Below, in pieces: positions 47,690 through 60,358 of a stretch of DNA of 64,000 nucleotides; position 1 is the stretch's first letter, and the number at the start of each line of letters is the position of its first letter. The notes under the pieces were generated by a model. That model saw only the letters and a program-made list of their open reading frames with translations. It was not told where the DNA came from and did not search any database. The position numbers and the translations under genes were made by a program. The stretch spans positions 571,641,752 through 571,705,751 of the forward strand of contig NC_081405.1 of assembly GCF_030272615.1 (NCBI RefSeq). Reading direction: 5' to 3'. The DNA comes from Cryptomeria japonica. Its lineage: Eukaryota > Streptophyta > Pinopsida > Cupressales > Cupressaceae.

Positions 47690-50600
47690 TCTTAACTCTA
47701 ATAATACACCAAATTGAACCCTATCCCTAAACCAAATTGAACCCTAACCTTAATTTAATTGAATAATAATCCAAATTCTAACCCTAATTAAACTCAAATC
47801 CTAAGCCTAACTATAATTAAACCCTTATCACAATCAATCCCTACTATAATTGAACCCTAACTATAATTAATTATAACCCTTTAAACCCTAACTCTAAGAT
47901 TTGGCTCTAATTGAACCCCAACCCTAAGCTAATATTAACCCTAATCCTAATTGTGCTTGAACCATAATGTTAATTAAACAATAACTCAAACTTTATTTGA
48001 ACACTAACCATAACCCCCAAATTTATCCTACAATAGTAACCTTAGTTGTAATCTAACATTAACCATAACCCTAATATAACCTAACCTTAACCTTCACCCT
48101 AATCTAAATGTATTTGAACCTTAATGATAACCTAGCCCTAAGATTAATCCAAAACATAATTAAACCCTATCTTAAACTTAAACCTCAGCCCTAAAGTAAC
48201 CTCAGCCATAAACTTAAACTTACCTTGACCCTATCCCTAATCTAAACTAAATTGAATCCCAACATTATTTGAATCTTTATGGTAACATAAACCATAACTC
48301 TAATTAAACCTTAACCCTAACCTTAAAATCAAACTTTATTCTACAACCCTAACCCTGTTTGAATCCTAACACTAAATCTAACTATAATATTGAACCTAAT
48401 CCTAATTAAACCCTAATTAACTCTAATTCTAACCCTAACTCAAATATTCCCCTATTTAAACTTCAACCCTAACCATCATTGTGCATGAACCATAACCCCT
48501 ATTGAACTATAAATCTAACCCTATTTGAACTCTAACCATAAATTAACACTAAATTGATTTATAAACCTAATCTTAAGCATGATCTAAACCTAATCCTAAT
48601 CATATCCCTAACCCTAATCCTAATGATAACCTAACCATAACCATGAACCCAAACCCTAACGATAATCATCTATCATAACCCTAACCCTAAACCTTGTTAC
48701 ACTAATCATAACCCAAAACCTAACCCTAAACTAACCATGATTCTAAGCCTAACCCTAAATCCTAACTGTAAACCCTAACTCTAAATCCTAGCCCTAACCC
48801 TAAACATGATGTAAACCTACCCCTAACCATTTCTCTATTCATAATCCTAAACCCCAACCCTAAGCATATTCCTAACCCTAACCTCAACCATAAATTAAAA
48901 CCTAATCCTAACCATAACTATAATCTGAAAACTAACCTTGATCCTAACCATAATGTAAACCCTTACCATAATCCTAACCCTAACCCTTAACACTAACCCT
49001 AATGTAAATCATAACCCTACCCACTATGCAATCCCTAACCATAACACTAAACTTTAATCCTAATCCATACCCTAAACCCCAACTATAACCATAATTTTTA
49101 CCCTAGACTTGATTGTAACCCAAATCCTAAACCTAACACTAACCATTATCCTAACCCTAACCATTATCCTAACCCTAGAAATAATCTTAAGAATAACCCT
49201 AAGCCTAACCCAACAATGATGTAAATCCTAAAGTCAAATAGGTGCTTCAATGCATATTCTATTGCTAACTCTAGTTGTAATTAAACCCTAAATAAATTGT
49301 AATACTAATCCTAACCCTAACTGTAATCAAGATGTAAATCCTAACCCTAACAATAACCATAATTATAACCTTAAACCTAACTATAACCCAAACACTAAGA
49401 CTAACCCTAATCCTAACAGTGTTATAAACCCTAACTATCATCCTAATCCTAAACCCTAACCTTAACCATGATTTGAACCCTAAACCTAACCATAATCCTA
49501 GGACCTAACCCTATCCATAATCCTAACAATAACCCTAATCATGGTATAAATTCTAGCCATAATGGTAACCCTAACCATGATGTAAACATTATCTTTAATC
49601 CTAACACTCACCCTTAACCCTGACCCTAACCATGATGTAAACCATAACCCTAGCTATAATACTAATACATTAACCCTAACCCTAACCCGAACCATGATGT
49701 AAACTATAACCTTTACCATAGTCCTAACCACAACTCTAAACCATTACCCTTATCATAACCCTTACCCTAACCCTAACCTAACTTAATCATAATCCTAAAC
49801 CCTAACCCTAAAAATAGGGAATGGCTTTACAACCCTTTGGATACACCAATCATCTAAACCTAAAAATAAACTCTAAACCTAACCCTAACCCAAAACCCAT
49901 CCCTAATCTTAAGAGTAAATCTTATCCATAATCCTAATCCTAACTCTAAACCCTAACCCAAACATAACTTTGACCCTATCCCTAATCTTAAACCCTAACC
50001 CTAACCATAATCCTCATGCTAACCCTAATCCTAAACTTAACTCTAACCATGATGTTAATAATGACCCTAACCTGAATCCTAACCCTAACCTTAACCCTGG
50101 CCCTAATCCTAACCTTAACTCCAACTGTAGCTTGATATAAACCCTAACCCTAACCATAATCCTAAATATGACCATAACCCTAAGCCTAACCATAATCCTA
50201 AACCTAACCTTAACATCAACCATGATGTAAACAATAAACTTAAGCATAACCCTAATCATAATCCTAACCCTAATCCTAACTCTAACTAACCATAACCCTA
50301 ACACTAAACTTTACCCTAACCCAAATTGAACTTTTATCCTAATCTATTCCAAAACTTATTCTATCTCTATTATTATCTCTAACCGCAATCTTAACCCTAA
50401 CCCTAACCTTAAGCCTAACCTAATAATAACCCTAAATCTAACTATATCTCTAACCAAAAACATAATCTAGAACTCCATTAGCAAACGAGATAATATACAT
50501 ATATCGGTTTGAAACCTAATAATAATTCAATTTTACCCCAAAACCATAATCTAATTTATCTCTAATCATTTTAACCCTAACCCTAATGTAATTGAATAAT

Positions 50601-50940
50601 AACCCTAATTCTAGCTCAAATTGAAATATAATACTAACTCTAACTATAATTAAACCCATATCATAATTAAACATCGACCTTGTCAATACCCCTAATCTAT
50701 ACCTAATTGAACCCTACCAATAACCTAATCTTACCATAATTGAAACCTAACCATAACGTAACCCTAAGCTTAAAAATAACACTTGAATTAAGCCCTAACT
50801 ACAACTTGAACCCTAATCTAACCATAATTTAAATACTAGCCCTAACCCTAATCATACACCTAACCTAAACCATGATGTAAATCTTAACCCTAACCATAAC
50901 ACTAACCTTAACCCTAACGCTAACCATAACCATAATACTC
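47690..50940. repeat. Degenerate CCCTAA array, block 2
   Basis: About 3.2 kb. Hexamer CCCTAA steps (such as CCCTAACCCTAACC) are more common than the plant heptamer CCCTAAA. A recurring interruption CCATGATGTAAA occurs at 49575, 49630 and 49692 and again near 50221 and 50865, with variants at about 48810, 49217, 49465 and 49540. This points to a higher-order unit of about 55-62 bp in part of the array. Long open frames here are translations of the repeat. Confidence 0.88.
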
Positions 50941-51189
50941 ATGATTAAATACAGTTTTATATTATCATTAAATAAAGTTTAATATATCTTAGATTTTAGT
51001 ATTTTCTTTGATCTTGCAACACATATATATTCTAAAAAATAGTCCAAATAGATATATAAAAATTGATATATCTTTGCGTAATAATATAATAATATTATAA
51101 TATAATTTATTTTAATAAAAACATACTATATAATATTATATAGTTCTATTTTGAATTTTTTTAATGTTTCCCATGTTGCGCTGCGACTA
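50941..51189. other. AT-rich spacer
   Basis: Nothing recognisable between the CCCTAA array and the foldback element. Confidence 0.5.
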
Positions 51190-51218
51190 CTACTAGCTTA
51201 CATATATTTGATTTTAAT

Positions 51219-51269
<51 letters not shown>

Positions 51270-51412
51270 TGAGAGATATCCTTCTCAAGATGCCTATTTT
51301 TATCATGTACCCCGAACTCTAATAGGCGCCTCGAGAAGGATATCTCTCGGTGTATTATATATATATATATATATATATATTTGATTAAAATCAAATATAT
51401 GTAAGCTAGTAG
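51190..51412. mobile_element. 223-bp foldback (MITE-like) element
   Basis: The sequence is its own approximate reverse complement: CTACTAGCTTACATATATTT at the left, its complement at 51393-51412, long (TA)n runs inside each arm, and an inner pair at 51267-51300 and 51321-51352 starting CACTGAGAGATATCC and ending GGATATCTCTCGGTG. The loop is 51301-51320. It may be an 86-bp element inside a (TA)n palindrome. The superfamily is unclear, and the TA-rich flanks hide any target duplication. Confidence 0.75.
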
Positions 51413-51794
51413 GTAGATCAATAACAAGCCATGATGGGAATGGGTAAGTTTATTATGGATGGATAGGCTGTGAGTGTGTGCAAAAGTGAAAGGATGAAAG
51501 TGAATCCTGAAGGAAGGAGGAGCAATGTCTCTACACATGGCGCCAATAACCCGGTTTTCACCACGGTACTTGCCCAGGGCGCCACCAAAGTGGTTTTCAC
51601 CATTGGACGAATTTATTTCTCTTTAATTTTTTCTTTATTTTTTTTTGTCACAAGGTGCTTGTTTGCTAGGTTTTTCACCAAGTAACGATTTTTTATTTTT
51701 ATGATTTTTTTGTATTTTTGAATTTTTATTTTTTTTTGTATTTTTGAATTTTTTATTTTTTTTTGTATTTTTGAATTAGGATATTCTGAAGAGC
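51413..51794 (-). other. Non-coding sequence downstream of Gypsy pol
   Basis: Contains two imperfect copies of a GGCGCCA...GGTTTTCACC motif (about 51540-51567 and 51578-51602) and T-rich runs with TTTTTGTATTTTTGAA repeated three times at about 51707-51777. It is probably the 3' untranslated part of the Gypsy element. No LTR is recognised. Confidence 0.5.
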
Positions 51795-52671
51795 TATGTA
51801 TAAAACCTGTGAAGGTGCATGTTGTTGATAGAATCTTCCAAGGGTTCTCCTTCTAGTGTCGAAATCTAATATGCACCTGATCCGTAGACTGTTGTGATGA
51901 TGTAAGGACCAAGCCAATTCGGTTCGAACTTGCCCTTCTTCTCCCCATCTTGCTGATTTTTAGGATTTTCCTTGAGAACTAAATCACCTACTTCAAATAG
52001 ACAAGGCTTAACCTTATGATTGTAACTGCTACTCATTCTTTGTTGATAAGACTTGAGGTGATTAAAAGAAGTTTGTCTTCGTTAATCCAATAGTTATAGT
52101 TCTTGTAAGCAAGAGACCCTATAGTCTTCATCACTGATAATGTTGTGCAAAGAGACTCGCAAATATGGTAACTCGACCTCAATAGGCAAGATAGCTTCGG
52201 CGTCATAGATAAGTGAATAAGGTGTGGCTCCTGTAGGTGTGCGGACACTTGTGCGATAAGCCCAAAGTGCGGGATTAAATTGGATATGTTAATTTCGGCC
52301 AGTGTCACCGACTGTCTTTCTTAGGATTTTAAGAATGGTTTTATTAGACGCCTCAACTTGACCATTACCTTGGGGGTAGTATGGAGTGGAGAAATTATGC
52401 GTAATATGGAAGCGATCACAAGGTTCATGAACATCCTGGTTCTTGAAGGGACGTTCATTATCTGTGATGATGGAAAGAGGAATATTGTACCGGCAAATGA
52501 TATAGTTAAGAATGAATGTAGCAACTGTTTTCCAGTGACCTGTGTAAGAGGAATGAGTTCAATCCATTTTCTGAAATATTCAGTGGCAGTGATAATGAAT
52601 TTGTGGCCATTGGAAGAAGGAGGGTGGATCTTCCCTATGAGATCGAGTCCCCAGTGTCGAAAGGGCCAAGG
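51795..52671 (-). pseudogene. Gypsy integrase core and C-terminal region
   Basis: Continues the integrase after the solo LTR: HWGLDLIGKIHPPSSNGHKF, then TATEYFRKWIELIPLTQVTG, a segment ending near NPALWAYRTSVRTPTGATPY at about 52200-52280, then QQRMSSSYNHKVKPCLFEVG, GDLVLKENPK and a tail with FEPNWLGPYIITTVYGSGAY near 51870-51920. Stops and shifts are scattered. It would insert cDNA into chromosomes; here it is inactive. It joins in frame to the segment right of 56846. Confidence 0.82.
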
Positions 52672-55600
52672 AGTAATGCCCCACCAGGAAACCCTGAAGG
52701 GATAAGCTAAAACACAAGAATAGAGTGCAAATAATTTTTTTTAAAGTTAAACATGACACTAAGATACAATGAGACATCAAAGTTCAGATTACATAGCGGA
52801 AGACATCAACTAACACCTAAAGAGTTTCCCAACGTGATTACTTAATTCATGCTAATTAATCCAATAAGCTGATTATCTTAAAAAGGAGGTAATTTCTTAA
52901 ACAAGGATAATTCTTTCAATACGATAAAAATATAGATCACATGATAAGGTTCATCCATTAAGATTTATTCATATCTTACGTTCAAATTTTTCATTAAAAT
53001 ATAAGCCATGCATCTAATTTTATAACATACTTGAATTTTATCAAAAACTAATGAGATCTTTCCATGCATATTTAATTTCCTTAATAATAACTAAATATAT
53101 TCCATTATTCTAATCTACATCCTTTCATGATCCAATCTACTGCATTTAAAAGATGATTGCACACATGCATTTACGATCAATTTCATCTTATCCACTTTAT
53201 ACATTCTAACATAATGCCATCCATACATGCTAAAACTAAACAGGAAACATAAGAATATAAGCATCACATAACACCAAATTGATATCGGAGTTCATCCCTA
53301 AAGGGCTATATCTCTGGGTCTGCTCAACTGCAAGACCCCTCTAATCATTAAAGAATAGGGAAGAATACATAAGGTTCACATCATTTACAATCCTGCCATC
53401 AAGGCGAACATAACCAATATACAAACGACCACATCAATCAATAAGTACATAAATGATCCCTGAATAGGAAAGGATCCAACTGAACATAATCAAAGCAAAT
53501 ACAAAGGTCCACTGGAGCAACCGCGAAACTAAGACATCGCAACCCAAGGTCTAGCATGAAATCAAGTACACACAAGGGCATAAGCAATCGGACGACTCCA
53601 CAAAAGTGATCCTATCAAGACAACACAACAACACACTAGCGAACATAGGGACAAGTATCGTCACATGACTTGGTATGGCTACCATGGCAGGTCTTCATAG
53701 GTTCCGTACCCATACACTGGGTTACCTTGGCAACCTAATCCGAACCTCCGGCCCATCCAAGCCTCATGTGGACCCACACATCCTCTTGTGGAGACAAAGA
53801 TGATGGTTTTCCATTTCAAGCCTTCTCATAGCATGCCAAGTCTATGTTAGCACTCATCCCTTGTGTGAGGCACAATTATCTTACTTAGTGAGTCATTAAC
53901 CAACATTCTAATATACTATTAGGTTATCACTTATTAGACACACTTCTGATGGGTTACCCAGCAGCCACTTTGGGCACGGCCCCCAAGCGAAAGCCACTTT
54001 CCCATACGACACTAGACCATACTCAAACGAACTCAAAAACCAAGGAATACACATGGTCAAGCAAACAGAGTTCAAAATGGACGAAACAACCATCTGGTCA
54101 AACATGACTTCATATGAGGTGCACTGACAGACGATACTTTAACTAGAGACCTGACCAGCTAGGGTCAACCACAAATCATCATTCGACACCCGCATAAAGG
54201 ACATGACCAATTACAACACCATCATAAGACAACAGTCAAACTCGGGACCGAGGATAGAAACAGGTACCCCAAATCAATCCATACGACAAGGTCCAATCAA
54301 ACAAATCAAGACTTGCCATTACTTAAGCAAAAGTGAATACAAAAATTTAAACTTACATAAGCAATAATCGGTAGATACAATCTTTTCCCAATTTGATTTA
54401 AACATTAAATGTCGATCAAGTTTTCTAAATGATCTAAGTTAGATTGCAGTTATCTACCTCATCTAGGTACAGGTCGTTCTTGGTTTTCTAACTCTCTAAG
54501 GTTCATTTGCATCGAACATACATAAATGTGTCATTATGAGTTCTTAAACCAAATTCACATGAATAAAATTAAACAAACATTAACCAACTAAATGTGATTT
54601 TTATTCTTCAAATAAAACATCATTCTCATACTAGCTCGAAAACAATCTCTCCAAATTCGTCTTTCCCAGAGCCCAGTTACACTATACAGATCAAGGAAAC
54701 ATATACATATAAGGAACCCAAATAAAGATAGTCCATTCCCAACTTAACAATTATTCCTTACGCATATATAGAAAAAAATACCAAAATTAAATATTAATTA
54801 TTATATATTTATTAATCCACAATTAATAATTATTAACAAAATTAATAAATTAAGTATTAATTAATTAATAAATATATAAATATATATATATATTATCATG
54901 ATTAACATATATTTAAAAAATACATTAATTAATAATTAATAATTAATATATAATAATAAAATATATATTAATTAAAACTTAATAAAAAAATTAACCATTT
55001 AAAACCCACATTTAATTTTAACATATTATATATTTTCTTATACAAAAAAAAACATTTTCACAAAAAGATAAAGGGGGGGGGGGGGGGGGTACCCACGTGG
55101 GCCCCCTGGTAGCTCATGCTACCTATGGTAGCGCTGCTACCAAATGGTAGCAAGCGGCTACCATTGGTAGCGTTCCCTGGTAGCTCATGCTACCTATGGT
55201 AGCACTGCTACCAAATGGTAGCAAATGGCTACCATTGGTAGCGTTGCTACCAAATGGTAGCAGCCGCTACCCTTGGTAGCGTGCTACCTCCCCGTGGTGG
55301 GGGTTTAATCTCGCCACGTGGGTTAATATATATATTTTTATTTTTATTTTTATTTTTTCACTGTTAAAAAAAACAGCTCCCAGCCAAAAACACAGTCTCA
55401 GCAGAGACTCGAAAAAAAAAAAAAATCTTTCAAAACACTTTGGTTTTCTTAAAATTTACATTAACAGAATACCCAGATCCGGGAAGGAAAAAAAAAAAAT
55501 CTTTTAAAACAAACACCATTGGCAAAATAAGAAGGATTAACATCCATTTATCCAAAGCCTTCTACCAAACTTGACTAAAACAACTAATTTCTCCAAATTA

Positions 55601-56846
55601 AAACTTAAATCAGAGAACATTCAATGGAGATTTTAACAAAGTTTATTGAGAACAACTAAAATTCCATCTGGAGATTGGGAAGGGAGTAAGGAGAATTTAA
55701 TTTCAGAAATTAATCTACAACTTCTTTCATTTTCTTCAAATAAATGAGATTTTCAACAACACAACCAGATTTTTTTCAAAGAAAACAAACAAACTCTGGT
55801 AAACAAAGAAACCAAAGATCTAAACCAGAATCTTACCTCATATAGAAATCCTGGAAAAGATTTAGTGAGGAGTCCAACCTGCAGGCTCAAGAAATCTCTT
55901 CTCCTCCCAAAATCCCCAAATTTTCATCCAAAAATATTTTCCAAAAAAAATCCACCTCCCATATTTTTCCAAAAATCTAGGTTAAATGGGAAAGGTTTGA
56001 CCAAAATTTTTATTTTGGATTTAAAATATTTTATTTAAAAATAAATCTTCAAATTCATTCTTTCCAACTATATCAATATATTAACTTGCTTTTCAATTTA
56101 AAATTGATTTTCTTAAATAACTGAAACTAACCTTTCTATTTCCAAAATGCCAGCAAGATTAAACTAATCCTATTTCGATTAAATTTAAATCTTTCTTTTC
56201 CAACAACATAAACATAATAAATTTAACATTAAAATTAATCATTTAATTGTACTTGCTACCAACCTGAATTGAGCAATTCAATTAACAATTAATCACATCA
56301 AAATGGAGCCTATTTAATTTAGTCCCCAAAATACTAATGTGAAAACACACATTTAATCAAATTAAGGATTAAGGATTAATTACTCGATTTAACCACACAC
56401 AAAACACATAACCCAAGAAAGCCACACAGACAGACAACCTGCATACCCAACCAAAGGGAACACCGATGATGACTGACGACGTTCACTTGAGCACGACTAT
56501 GGTCAAATGAGGGTCTTACGACCACCTAATCCAAATTCTAAGGACCAAAGAGGTACACTCAAACCTGCAAATCCAGGTGGAGACGAAGTTCGCACCCATG
56601 CGGTATTGTACATGAAATCTTCTGCAACCAAGAGTCATGCATGCATACATATATATACTTAATGAAAGTGTTAGCCGAAGATTAATAACACAAAATAGGA
56701 GAACTAATAAACTTGCATACAAACTAGCACGAAAACCACATTAACAGGTATGCACTAAATCAAAACATTTGACTATAACATTATATTATGATAAACTAAC
56801 CAAGGTCAAATCGAGATTAGAAATTGATTAGGGCAGGGGTACTACA
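52672..56846 (-). mobile_element. Solo LTR of the LARD family (4,175 bp)
   Basis: It has the same ends and landmarks as the LTR at 21771-25949 and is flanked by CAAGG at 52667-52671 and 56847-56851. The first base of the expected TGTAATGCC is A. Removing it with one CAAGG gives the conserved Gypsy motif TPWPFRHWGLDL in frame. It formed by recombination between the two LTRs of a full LARD. No coding content. Confidence 0.92.
55073..55310. repeat. Poly-G, CACGTG box and GGTAGC/GCTACC array in solo LTR
   Basis: Seventeen G are followed by CCCACGTGGG and about 200 bp with ten GGTAGC and nine GCTACC hexamers. Part is a 71-bp tandem duplication starting at about 55104 and 55175. The single strand can form many alternative hairpins. 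Confidence 0.88.
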
Positions 56847-58366
56847 CAAGGAGTCACAATTGGTTGAAGCTCTTGTGCTGGTGCATGAATAAGATCTCCA
56901 TAAATTTGACATTGCTTACATTTCTTGACAAACTGATATGAATCTTTTTCCATACTGGGCCAGTAATATCCAGTCCTAATGAGTTTCTTGGCTAAGGTAG
57001 GACCACTACAATGTGGACCAAGTATACCTTCATGAACTTCGTGTAACACAATCTGAGCTTTGTCCCCTTCTAAACATCTAAGAAGAGTGCCATCTAGACC
57101 TTGACGGTATAGGATATCGGCTAAAATGACATATCAGAAAGATTGGCGCATGAAAGTACGATGTTGGTTGTTGGATAAGTCAGGAGAAAGGATATTGTTA
57201 CGAAGGTATGTGAAAATGGAACCATATAAATGGGAATCAGGACCAACGACACATATCATCTCAACAGGAGTGATCCCATATGAGGGAGCCAAAAGGTTAT
57301 CCACAAAGAACTCATAGCAGGTTTCATTTTGTGGTAGATCAATCAGTGAGGCAATAGTACCCATGGCATCTGCAGCTCGATTATGTTCTCTTGTTATCTA
57401 TTCAAAGGTTATCTTTATGAAATATTGCTTGAAGTCATCTACCATTTTCTTGTAGGGCATTAATTTTTCATCCTTTGTTTGGTAGTCATCGGTTGCTTGA
57501 TGAATTACAAGTTGAGACTCCCCCAAAACATGAAGTTCCTGGATCTTCCACTGAACGACAATTTGTAATCCAGTTGTTAATGCCTCATATTCTTATATAT
57601 TATTAGTGCAAGGAAATGACAATCGGTATGATTTTGGAATGGAATCCCCTTGAGGTGTGATAAAGAGGATGCCAGCTCCTGCACCATGTTGTGTGTATGA
57701 GTCGTCAAAGTATAGTTGCCAAGGCTTCGTGTGTGATACCATCAGGATGGATTCATTTGGAAACTCTGAAGTTAGAGGAGTATCATCTATCATGGGTGCA
57801 TCTACCAACTAATATGTCATAGCTTGTCCTTTTATTGCTTTTTTGTCCACATATTCAATGTCAAATTCACTCAAGATCATCACCCATTTGGCTAGTATGT
57901 TAGTAAGCATTGCCTTGTTGAGAAGATACTTCAATGGATCAGTCCTTGTGACCAGCTTAGTTTTATGAGTTAGCATATAATGTCATAATTTCTGTGAAGC
58001 AAAAACCATAGCAAGACATGCATGCTCAATTGGTGTGTAGTTAATCTCATAACCAACCAAAGTACGACTGATGTAATAGACTGCCTTTTCTCTACCTTCA
58101 GCATCTTTTTGTTCCAAGAGTGCCCCTAGTGTTGTTTGTGTAGCTGATATGTAGAGTAACATGGGTTGTTCTGGAACTGGTGGCATCAAGACTGGTGGAT
58201 TCAGAAGATAATCTTTGAGTATCTGAAAATCCTGTTGACAGTTATCATCCCATTTGAATTTGATGTTTTTGTGTAGCAAGTGTTGAAAAGGATGACATTT
58301 ATCCGCAAGTTGTGATATGAATCTTCGTATAGATTAGAGTCTTCCCTATAAAGATCAAAGTTGAAT
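56847..58366 (-). pseudogene. Gypsy RNase H, archaeal-type RNase H and integrase zinc site
   Basis: From right to left: RNase H 1 at 58279-57983 (FKWDDNCQQDFQILKDYLL, LYISATQTTLGALLEQKD, AVYYISRTL). Then a connection, then a second RNase H at about 57760-57380 (PWQLYFDDSYTQHGAGAGIL, a TNN..EYEALTTGLQI segment after a stop, and AADAMGTIASL). Then the integrase H2C2 zinc site at 57049-56870 (LHEVHEGILGPHCSGPTLAK, GYYWPSMEKD, CKQCQIYGD). In-frame stops occur near 57980, 57808, 57590, 57400 and 57130. The dual RNase H arrangement is the basis for calling it Tat-type. Confidence 0.85.
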
Positions 58367-59869
58367 GATATTCCTTGGTGGTGGCATTTATAATATAGCT
58401 TTGACTTTTGTTGGATTGGCTTCAATACCTCTTTTTGAAACAATGTATCCAAGGAGCTTCCCGGAGGTTACTCCAAAGACACACTTCTTGGGATTTAGTC
58501 TCACTTTGTATTTTTCTAACCGATCAAAGACCATTAAAGGGTGTCCAAATGTGTGTCTTTGTCTAATGATTTTCCCAAGAGGTCATCAACATAATCTTCT
58601 ACAATTACGTACATAAGATCATGAAAAATAGTAGTCATGGCCCTTTGGTATGTAGCACCTACATTCTTTAGCCTGAAGCGCATGACATTCCAACAGAAAG
58701 TTCCGCAGGGACAAGTAAACGTTGTTTTGTACTGATCCTCAAATGCAATTTTTTATTTGGTTATAGCCAGAAAATTCATCCATCAAAGATAACATCGCAT
58801 GACCCGCTGTGAGATCCACTATCAGGTCTATGTTTGGCAATGGAAAGTCATCCTTAGGACAAGCTTTGTTGATGTCTTTGAAATCTGTATATATTTTGAT
58901 GTTTCGATCTAGCTTACTGACTTGTACTAAGTTGGAGATCCATTCAAGATAATCAATTGGTCGTATGAATCCAACATCCAACAATTTTTCAAGTTCCACC
59001 TTTACTAATAATGCCACTTGTGGATGCATCTTTCTTAATTTATGTTTTACTGGATTTGCTCCTGGCTTAACTATCAAATGACGCATTACTAGATTAGGAT
59101 CTAGTCCAGGCATATCAGCATATGACCATGCAAAATTGATTTATCGTTTTGTGAAGAAACTTATGAACTTTGATCTTTCTCTCTCTGTCAAAGATTGTGC
59201 CAGGAATATGCTATGTGGAATCTCTTTTGTACCAGTGTTCATTTTGATAGTCTCCTCTACTAACATGGATGATTTTTCTTCATATGATGTCGGGGGAATG
59301 TCGAGCCTTCCATCCTCAAGTGCCTCAGAGAGGTTTTCACGCTCATATACATCCTTTCTTTTTACTTTTTTAGGGTCAGAGAGTGCCACAATGTGGTTTT
59401 CACCGTAAAACCCATGATTTGTTTTTGTTTTTACATTTTTGCAACTGGAAGATCCAACAGCCTCACCAAAATATGCCACAGTGTTGAGTTCTATAGTGTA
59501 TCCCACCTTATGGTCCCCAAGAGAAAGATCATCTCGTATGCCTAAATAGTCAATGAAGGCCTCATCATTTTGGAATGTTTCAAATTGTACAAGTCCTTCA
59601 TGGTCCCAATCAATAAGTTGGTGATGAACAAGGGGAAGGCCATCAATGTTTTCAAAGTCAGCAGGAGTAAGGGTGAAGATACAGTTATATTCAAGTATAT
59701 CAAGGTAGTTTTTGAGGTCGCTGCTAGCACTCTCCTCATCTATCTTGATTGTGAACGAGTTCAAATTGTCATCACTAAAAGCGCATTCAGGAATGGGTGT
59801 CCTCATTCTTTGTGATTTCGACCTAGAACTTAAAAACAAAGACTATATGGAATTCTTAGGGGTTGTTTC
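58367..59869 (-). pseudogene. Gypsy protease-RT linker and reverse transcriptase
   Basis: 59839-59141 is an acidic linker (ADFENIDGLPLVHHQLIDWD, ERERSKFISFFTKR) with no ATG at its apparent start. After a stop, 59113-58739 is the RT N-terminal half: MPGLDPNLVMRHLIVKPGA, DFKDINKACPKDDFPLPNID, AGHAMLSLMDEFSGYNQIK. A shift follows. The catalytic YVDD box is intact at 58582-58593 within VEDYVDDLLGKSLDKD. The protease core is not seen. Strongly decayed. Confidence 0.85.
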
Positions 59870-60298
59870 TGTTGAAATGTGGCGACTGATCAGCAAAGTA
59901 CTGTAAACTCAACACGTATCCTCGTCGGCGTCCGAGGCCGGGCCGGGCCCCGGGCAGGGGTTCGGGGGCGGCAGCCCCCGAGAAAATTTTTTTTGCCGTT
60001 TTTGTTGATGAAAACCGACTTTGTAATAAAACCCTAAAAAGGCCGACTTTGTTTGTTGCCCTAAAAACGCATGTTATAAGTGGCTGGGATGCTTAAGGCA
60101 TTGTAAGGTTGATGTATTGTTTTTGCTGGATAATAAGAAAGATTGGACGGCTGTGTATGGTGGACGTAACCCATTCTGGGTGAACCACGTTAAATCTCTG
60201 TGTTATCTGTGTCCTGTTTTATTTCTTTATCTTTTGTATTTAAATCTGCATATAATTGTTAGTTCATATTTGCTTCGGATCTGCTTGAAACCCTAACA
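59870..60298 (+). repeat. Copia-2 5' LTR (about 429 bp)
   Basis: Ends AACCCTAACA two bases before the primer-binding site. I place the start at TGTTGAAA (59870) to give TGTT/AACA ends; TGTTTCTG six bases earlier is an alternative. It holds a 60-bp GC-rich island at 59921-59981 including the hairpin CGGGGGC/GCCCCCG. Confidence 0.75.
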
Positions 60299-60300
60299 AT

Positions 60301-60312
60301 TGGTATCAGAGC
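60301..60312 (+). promoter_or_regulatory. Copia-2 primer-binding site
   Basis: TGGTATCAGAGC is perfectly complementary to the 3' end of plant initiator-Met tRNA and lies two bases after the LTR. Confidence 0.95.
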
Positions 60313-60358
60313 GAGGTTTTCTGTAAATTGGCAGGACTTTCAGATTTGAGTGGGAGCA

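Larger units (their letters stand above)
51795..59869 (-). mobile_element. Gypsy (Tat-type) retrotransposon pol, truncated and split
   Basis: Reading leftwards from 59869 it has a linker, RT, RNase H, a second archaeal-type RNase H, an integrase zinc site and an integrase core, then its C-terminus. RT/RNase H before integrase is the Gypsy order, and the second RNase H points to the Tat/Ogre group. Neither LTR nor gag is in view. The Copia at 59870 cuts its upstream part and a solo LTR splits the integrase. Confidence 0.85.

Noticed and set aside
50014-50304. 96-codon minus-strand open frame, Val/Arg/Leu-rich
   Set aside because: It is the translation of the CCCTAA-type repeat on the opposite strand and has no independent coding signal.
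45950-50940. Chromosome end
   Set aside because: The array is internal, degenerate and flanked on both sides by transposon-rich DNA, so it is interstitial.
51151-51538. Open frames of Tyr/Ile repeats on both strands
   Set aside because: These are translations of the (TA)n runs in the foldback element.
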